64,000 nt of DNA, taken from assembly GCA_025055755.1 (NCBI GenBank), contig JANWWF010000001.1, positions 90,915 through 154,914 on the forward strand, given 5' to 3'. Origin of the DNA: Candidatus Kapaibacterium sp. (GTDB lineage: Bacteria > Bacteroidota > Ignavibacteria > Kapaibacteriales > NICIL-2). The notes beneath the pieces are model-generated. The model was not told where the DNA came from and ran no database searches. It saw only the letters and a program-made list of their open reading frames with translations. This document shows, one piece after another, positions 58,836 to 64,000 of this stretch (position 1 is its first letter; the number at the start of each line of letters is the position of its first letter). A program made the position numbers and the translations under genes.

Positions 58836-60013
58836 TGTGTTGGGAACGAGTTATTGGTCAACACCATGCCAAGGATATCTTGATTGCTGCAATCCGTCGA
58901 GGGTGTGTAGCACATGCGTATTGCATATGGGGACCAGATGGTGTAGGTAAGGATGCTTTGGCGATCGAATTTGCACGTGTCCTCAACTGCAGTACTCCTG
59001 TTGTTCGCGACAATTGTATTGAAGCATGCGACCATTGCAAAGATTGCTTGCAAATAAGCATGCTGCAGCATCCTAATGTGCAACTGATATTTTCTCTTCC
59101 TGCAGCATCGAAAAGTGGCAGTAATGACGATGAATCCCCCATCCTCCGCCTGACGGACGATCAAATCTCACAAATCCAAGAACAACTGCTGCTCAAAGCA
59201 CGGAATCCCTACCATGACATTAGCATACCTCATGCAACGCAAATTCGTATCGCTGCCATTCGTGATGTTCGCCGCACTCTCCAACTTTCCCCTCCTGTTG
59301 GACATGGATGGCGTGTTGTCATCATTAGTGAAGCAGATGCAATGACATTAGAAGCAGCAAACGCTTTTTTGAAAACCCTCGAAGAACCTCACGCACGAAC
59401 AACTCTCATATTGACCACATCACGCCCTGACAAACTCCCTCCTACGGTTCTATCACGTTGCCAGCGAATACACTGCGGCTATCTTGACGAGGAAAGTATT
59501 GCAATGGCATTGGTACAGCGAGAGCAAGTGCCGTTGGAACGTGCACGAATTCTTGCTGCTCTGGCTCAGGGCAGCTATGCACGAGCTCTGAAGCTTTCTC
59601 TTGCAGCCGACGAGGACGTCCTTACTGACACTGCTATTCACTTTCTTCGCCTTGTGCTCAAGCAAGGGCGCTTCCGCACAGAACTTCTCACAATGATTGA
59701 GCAGCAGCTAAATGTCTATGATCGTATGCAGGTGATACTATTGCTTCGGATGATTCTCACATGGTTCCACGATGCATACCGTTTGTCTTTGCATGGCTCA
59801 TCTGCAGAACCCTATTTGGTCTTCCGCCATGGCAACCTCCGACAAGCCCTTGCACGCTTTGTCGAACGGTTCTCTCCGCATTCGTACGATACTGCAATTG
59901 CTGCTGTAGAATCCGCTATCACCGCTATTGAAAACAACGCACAAATTCCCCTAACACTTGTAACACTCGCGATTCGGCTCCGGCGCTGCATGCTTCCACA
60001 ATCATCGTTATAG
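58835..60013 (+). CDS. DNA polymerase III delta' subunit-like
   Basis: 'IGQHHAKDILIAAIRRGCVAHAYCIWGPDGVGKDALAIEFA', 'EADAMTLEAANAFLKTLEEPHARTTLILTTSRPDKLPPTVLSRCQ'. Confidence 0.9.
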   Translation: MCWERVIGQHHAKDILIAAIRRGCVAHAYCIWGPDGVGKDALAIEFARVLNCSTPVVRDNCIEACDHCKDCLQISMLQHPNVQLIFSLPAASKSGSNDDESPILRLTDDQISQIQEQLLLKARNPYHDISIPHATQIRIAAIRDVRRTLQLSPPVGHGWRVVIISEADAMTLEAANAFLKTLEEPHARTTLILTTSRPDKLPPTVLSRCQRIHCGYLDEESIAMALVQREQVPLERARILAALAQGSYARALKLSLAADEDVLTDTAIHFLRLVLKQGRFRTELLTMIEQQLNVYDRMQVILLLRMILTWFHDAYRLSLHGSSAEPYLVFRHGNLRQALARFVERFSPHSYDTAIAAVESAITAIENNAQIPLTLVTLAIRLRRCMLPQSSL

Positions 60014-60018
60014 GGCAT

Positions 60019-60477
60019 ATGCGAGCGGTGGTACAACGTGTTCATTGGGCAAAAGTTTCTGTGAGCGGCACAATCGTCGGTCAAATTGAACAAGGGCTGC
60101 TTGTGTACCTGGGTGTTCGAAGCGGTGATACTGCAGAAACTGTTGCATGGATAGCACGAAAAATTGCAGGTCTTCGCATTTTTCCCAATCAAAACGGTCG
60201 CTTTGATCGTTCAGTGCGTGATGTCAATGGTTCAGTGCTGGTTGTTTCACAGTTCACTCTCTATGGGGACATTAGCCACGGATACCGTCCAGACTTTACT
60301 GCAGCAGCTCCTCCGGCAGAAGCAGAACCACTTTATCAATTGTTCATCTCCAAGCTAAGAAACGAGTATGGACTCCCTGTTCAGACAGGAGTGTTTGGTG
60401 CCATGATGGACGTCGAATGTGCAAATTGGGGACCTGTCACCATCATCCTGGAAAAAGAAAGTAGCCTCCCCCAATAA
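60019..60477 (+). CDS. dtd: D-aminoacyl-tRNA deacylase
   Basis: 'MRAVVQRVHWAKVSVSG', 'VSQFTLYGDISHGYRPDFTAAAPP', 'VQTGVFGAMMDVECANWGPVTIILE'. Confidence 0.96.
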   Translation: MRAVVQRVHWAKVSVSGTIVGQIEQGLLVYLGVRSGDTAETVAWIARKIAGLRIFPNQNGRFDRSVRDVNGSVLVVSQFTLYGDISHGYRPDFTAAAPPAEAEPLYQLFISKLRNEYGLPVQTGVFGAMMDVECANWGPVTIILEKESSLPQ

Positions 60478-60490
60478 TAGAGGAGGCTAC
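60451..60490 (-). terminator. Rho-independent terminator downstream of the 2-oxo acid dehydrogenase E2 gene, overlapping dtd 3' end
   Basis: Perfect 9-bp stem GTAGCCTCC (60461-60469) / GGAGGCTAC (60482-60490); on minus strand followed by TTTCTTTTTC. Confidence 0.8.
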
Positions 60491-60517
60491 ACAACCTACT
60501 TGCGTTGGAGAGAAAAC

Positions 60518-62368
60518 TTAAAGTTGCACGGTTTCTGGATTCATAGCCTCTAACGCCTGGACAATCGCGCGCAAACAAGACGAGCCAAGGGCACCATCAA
60601 TAACCCGATGGTCGTAGGTAATGGTCACATACATCATGTGACGAATCATAATTACATCCTCCCCATTGATTTCCTTCACTACTGGACGCTTTTGAACCGC
60701 ATAAACGCCGACAATCGCTGTTTGTGGTTGGTTAATAACCGGTGTTCCAAACAAGCTCCCCCAAGGACCCATGTTGGTCAGTGAAATTGTGCCGCCTTGG
60801 ATTTCGTCAGGATTGAGCTTTTTATTCCGTGCACGTGTTGCTAAGTCAGTGATTGCATGCGCAAGTCCAGTGATGTTCAAATGCTGTGCTTTCTTGATAA
60901 CTGGCACTATCAAGTTACCATCGGGCAGTAGTGTCGCAAAGCTTAGGTTGATGTTCTTATGAACTACGATGTTGGTCCCATCGACGCTCACATTTACCAT
61001 GGGGTATTGTTTGACCCCTTCGATAATTGCCTTTGCAAAGAATGGCGTCAATGTAAGCTTGATACCCTCTCGCCGCTGGAACTCTTCGCGATAGAGTTGA
61101 TGGGCACGGATGATCCCCGTAACATCTGCCTCTGCGACACTTGTTACATGGGGTGAAGTGTGCTTTGACCGCACCATATGCTCTGCTATAAGCTGGCGGA
61201 CACGGTCCATTGGAATGATCTCGACATCTGGTCCCCAGCTTGGCTTTGGCACGTGAGGTGGTGGTGGGCTTGGTGGCGTGATGACTGTAGGTGCAGACAC
61301 GGGCGCTGCGGGTGTTGGCGTAGGAACTACTGGGGTCGGCGTTGGTGTCACCGTTGGGGTAACCACGGGCTCCGCTGAGGGCGCAATTGCTGGCTGTGGA
61401 GTAAACGCCGGCTGAGACTTTCGCTGCTCAATGTAGCGAAGGAGATCATGTTTCGTTACTCGACCTCCAAGACCTGTCCCTTGGATTGTTTCGAGTTCCT
61501 CCAGTGAGACTCCTTCCGCCTCTGCAATTGTACGAACAAGAGGCGAGTAGAACCGTTGTCCATGAACACGGGGTATTTTCATCGTGCGAGTCGAGGTCAT
61601 CGGGGGTGGAGCTGTTGCTCCTTGCACTCCATTTGTCGTTTGTGTACGTGCTGGCTGACTTACCGCTTGTTGAGAAGCGGATCTTGACTCAGAGGCTTGT
61701 TGCACAGGCGTCGTAGCAGGTGGAGATACTGTGGCACCGCTCCCAACCGCTATACGCGCAATAACCCTTCCTACCTCTACAACATCGCCCTCATTTGCCA
61801 AACGCTCAACAAGTATTCCCGAAGCCGGTGAGGGAACCTCGGTATCCACTTTGTCGGTAGAAATCTCTAGCAAAACTTCGTCCCGTTCAACGCGTTCACC
61901 TACGTTCTTGACCCAACGGAGGATTTTTCCTTCCTGAACCGACTCTCCCATTTTTGGCATGACCACCTCAACCAATTGTCCGCCATTTGATGCTGCAGGT
62001 GCAGGCTGCACCGTAGCTGTTGATGTGGTTGGCTGTACCACCGAAGGCGAGCTCTGCACTCCAGCACTTTGGGGAGCATGGGCTGGTTCTTGCGGTGCAG
62101 CACTTGGCTGTGGCGCAGATGCAGCTGTTGCCTCTGTTTCGATTCGAGCAATTACTTTCCCCACCTCAACGGTATCCCCTTCATTTGCCAGTAATTCCGT
62201 GATGACGCCACTTGCGGGGGCGGGAACTTCAGTGTCAACCTTATCGGTGGAAATCTCGAGCAATACCTCATCTCGCTCAATGCGATCACCAACTTTCTTG
62301 ACCCAACGGAGAATTTTGCCTTCCTGCACCGACTCGCCCATCTTGGGCATAACAACATCAACTTTCAT
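60518..62368 (-). CDS. 2-oxo acid dehydrogenase E2 component (dihydrolipoyl acyltransferase) with two lipoyl domains
   Basis: Two 'VVMPKMGESVQEGKILRWVK..VGDRIERDEVLLEISTDKVDTEVP' domains, E3-binding 'SPLVRTIAEAEGVSLEELETIQGTGLGGRVTKHDLLRYI', catalytic 'YDHRVIDGALG'. Confidence 0.95.
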   Translation of the reverse strand: MKVDVVMPKMGESVQEGKILRWVKKVGDRIERDEVLLEISTDKVDTEVPAPASGVITELLANEGDTVEVGKVIARIETEATAASAPQPSAAPQEPAHAPQSAGVQSSPSVVQPTTSTATVQPAPAASNGGQLVEVVMPKMGESVQEGKILRWVKNVGERVERDEVLLEISTDKVDTEVPSPASGILVERLANEGDVVEVGRVIARIAVGSGATVSPPATTPVQQASESRSASQQAVSQPARTQTTNGVQGATAPPPMTSTRTMKIPRVHGQRFYSPLVRTIAEAEGVSLEELETIQGTGLGGRVTKHDLLRYIEQRKSQPAFTPQPAIAPSAEPVVTPTVTPTPTPVVPTPTPAAPVSAPTVITPPSPPPPHVPKPSWGPDVEIIPMDRVRQLIAEHMVRSKHTSPHVTSVAEADVTGIIRAHQLYREEFQRREGIKLTLTPFFAKAIIEGVKQYPMVNVSVDGTNIVVHKNINLSFATLLPDGNLIVPVIKKAQHLNITGLAHAITDLATRARNKKLNPDEIQGGTISLTNMGPWGSLFGTPVINQPQTAIVGVYAVQKRPVVKEINGEDVIMIRHMMYVTITYDHRVIDGALGSSCLRAIVQALEAMNPETVQL

Positions 62369-62413
62369 GTCTCGGCTCTACTAATCGTGGACGAACAATA
62401 GCGAAATTACCAA

Positions 62414-63499
62414 TCACCAGCGGTAGCGGCTAACATAATTCTCTCGGGTGATAACAAGGCGATTGTGCGATATCCATTGTTCCAAGCGCCGCAATTGGCG
62501 ACGATTTTGCTTAGCATATTGCTCAAACTGCATTGGTTTCCCATGCTGGGCAAGCACAAAGACATACGGCTCAAGCAAGCCTGCTTTCCATAATTGTTGC
62601 TGACGTTCGATCAAAATGTTGGGATAAATCTTCGCATAACCCTGGCTTTCCCACTGCATTAAGAATTCCCGGAACAGGGTGTCAATCGAAGCAAGAGGTA
62701 ATTCGAAATCTCGGAAAAAGCGTAACGATCGTGCCGCAGTAGTGAGCACTTCAGCATAAACTTCCGGGAATGGACGCTTAGTATCCTCTGCATTACCTCT
62801 AATCTCGCGCGACAGGACAATGCGCCCTTGTTGGTCAAATTCTTCGATCACTTCGCGTAGGAGGTTATACCAGAGTGTACTCATCTCATCTGCTTTAGGG
62901 CTGTTGGGACGTAAGTTGAGAAATATCTCCGCGTAAAACAATGCCCATATCCGTTCGGTAGAGGCACGGTAAAATCGTGCTCCCCAGTAGTAGCTCAATG
63001 GATAGGTCGGGTCACCACTTATGGCACTCTCGATTGATTCTAACGCCTCCTCTAAGTCTCCTCGTATCGCTTGGCGAATTGCAAGCTCGACATGGAGCCG
63101 TGCAGAGGTAGGAAAGCGTTTTAATCCAAGCTGATAGACTGAGTCGGCACGAGTGGTATCGTCTTGCTGGGCATAGAGATTTCCGAGCAGGTGATAATAG
63201 TGGTCACGCTGTTGGTCCTTTGGAAGAGATGTGTCGCACAAAGGCAAGCATGTTATCAGGGCTTCCTGGAACTTCTGCTGCAGGGAAAGAGCTAACGCGA
63301 GTTCATAGCGAGCTTCATGGTAGGATGGATGTTTGCTCACAACCTGTCGCAGAATCTTTTCTGCCTCTGCGTACTTCCCCCTGTTGAGTAAGACAATGGC
63401 TCGCTGAACCTGCCGTTGGGCAATAGGTGTTTGCCCCCTGACAGGTGTCCACCAAGATACACAGGCAATAAAGAACACAATAATCACAGAGTGTCTCAT
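62414..63499 (-). CDS. Secreted tetratricopeptide repeat protein
   Basis: Signal peptide, TPR-like repeats '[48 protein letters not shown]'. Confidence 0.8.
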   Translation of the reverse strand: MRHSVIIVFFIACVSWWTPVRGQTPIAQRQVQRAIVLLNRGKYAEAEKILRQVVSKHPSYHEARYELALALSLQQKFQEALITCLPLCDTSLPKDQQRDHYYHLLGNLYAQQDDTTRADSVYQLGLKRFPTSARLHVELAIRQAIRGDLEEALESIESAISGDPTYPLSYYWGARFYRASTERIWALFYAEIFLNLRPNSPKADEMSTLWYNLLREVIEEFDQQGRIVLSREIRGNAEDTKRPFPEVYAEVLTTAARSLRFFRDFELPLASIDTLFREFLMQWESQGYAKIYPNILIERQQQLWKAGLLEPYVFVLAQHGKPMQFEQYAKQNRRQLRRLEQWISHNRLVITRENYVSRYRW

Positions 63500-64000
63500 C
63501 CGGCAGAAAGGTTAGGTCCAAGCATTGTTTCGGGCCGAACAATACGGTCAAATGATTCCCCATCGAGCAAGCCAAGTTCTATTGCAGCTTGGCGAAGAGA
63601 CAAGCCATGTGCATACGCATGCTTGGCAATCTTAGCAGCATTGTCGTATCCAATGTAGGGATTGAGCGCCGTTACAAGCATAAGTGAATGGTGGACGTAG
63701 TAGTCTAATCTTTCCCGATTCGGCTCAATACCACGCGCACAATGCAAATCGAACATACGACATGCATCACCCAGTAAGCGTATGCTCTGGAGCACGTTGT
63801 AGATGATGAGCGGCTTAAACACGTTTAGTTCGAAATTGCCGGATGCACCCCCGATGTTGACAGCTACGTCATTAGCAATTACCTGTGCACACACCATTGT
63901 CATAGCTTCGCTTTGCGTGGGGTTAACCTTGCCCGGCATGATAGAACTACCTGGTTCATTTTCTGGAATAAAGATCTCGCTTAACCCACAGCGTGGACCC
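63496..64000 (-). CDS. fumC: Class II fumarate hydratase, C-terminal part (5' end beyond window)
   Basis: Frame continues to window edge: [68 protein letters not shown]. Confidence 0.93.
   Translation of the reverse strand, partial: GPRCGLSEIFIPENEPGSSIMPGKVNPTQSEAMTMVCAQVIANDVAVNIGGASGNFELNVFKPLIIYNVLQSIRLLGDACRMFDLHCARGIEPNRERLDYYVHHSLMLVTALNPYIGYDNAAKIAKHAYAHGLSLRQAAIELGLLDGESFDRIVRPETMLGPNLSAG

Noticed and set aside
61256-61400. Pro/Thr low-complexity repeat considered as a possible tandem-repeat array
   Set aside because: It is the in-frame flexible linker of the E2 protein, a normal feature of the family.
61959-62384. 141-aa plus-strand ORF with repeats
   Set aside because: Antisense to the E2 lipoyl domains; its internal repetition just mirrors the lipoyl duplication.

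Overview
The window is a gene-dense, chromosomal, mostly housekeeping segment of a Gram-negative bacterium. Several traits suggest the FCB group (Bacteroidota/Chlorobiota and relatives): type IX secretion-like C-terminal sorting domains, a PorV/PorQ-like protein, a SusC/SusD pair, an LpxC-FabZ fusion and tandem OmpH genes. I support about 54 protein-coding genes, one tRNA-Lys(TTT) and four intrinsic-terminator-like hairpins. Main blocks: (i) mpl with an ArnT-like glycosyltransferase and a PHP-like protein; (ii) a large S8 protease with FG-GAP-like repeats and a T9SS-like tail; (iii) a TolC/HlyD/RND efflux operon; (iv) a Dpp/Opp-type permease pair and a SusCD pair; (v) an envelope-biogenesis cluster uppS-bamA-ompH-ompH-lpxD-lpxC/fabZ-lpxA; (vi) hup, a TPR gene, a tiny basic ribosomal-protein-like ORF, gap, pgk, rhomboid and ispG; (vii) an ~8.6 kb suf operon with a second cysteine desulfurase, an Rrf2 regulator and sodB; (viii) dxs, tRNA-Lys, an ABC exporter, holB-like and dtd; (ix) a 2-oxoacid dehydrogenase E2 with two lipoyl domains, a TPR gene and the 3' part of fumC. 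I found no CRISPR array, transposon, prophage, or obvious novel defence or biosynthetic system. The most interesting items are a 31-aa basic ORF resembling mS38/bS22/COX24-type ribosomal proteins, the extended suf operon with a shared inverted motif in the sufB/pdxJ intergenic region, the protease/FG-GAP/T9SS architecture, a dual OmpA-domain protein, and an orphan outer-membrane-like protein. All functional calls come from reading the sequence; no database search was run.
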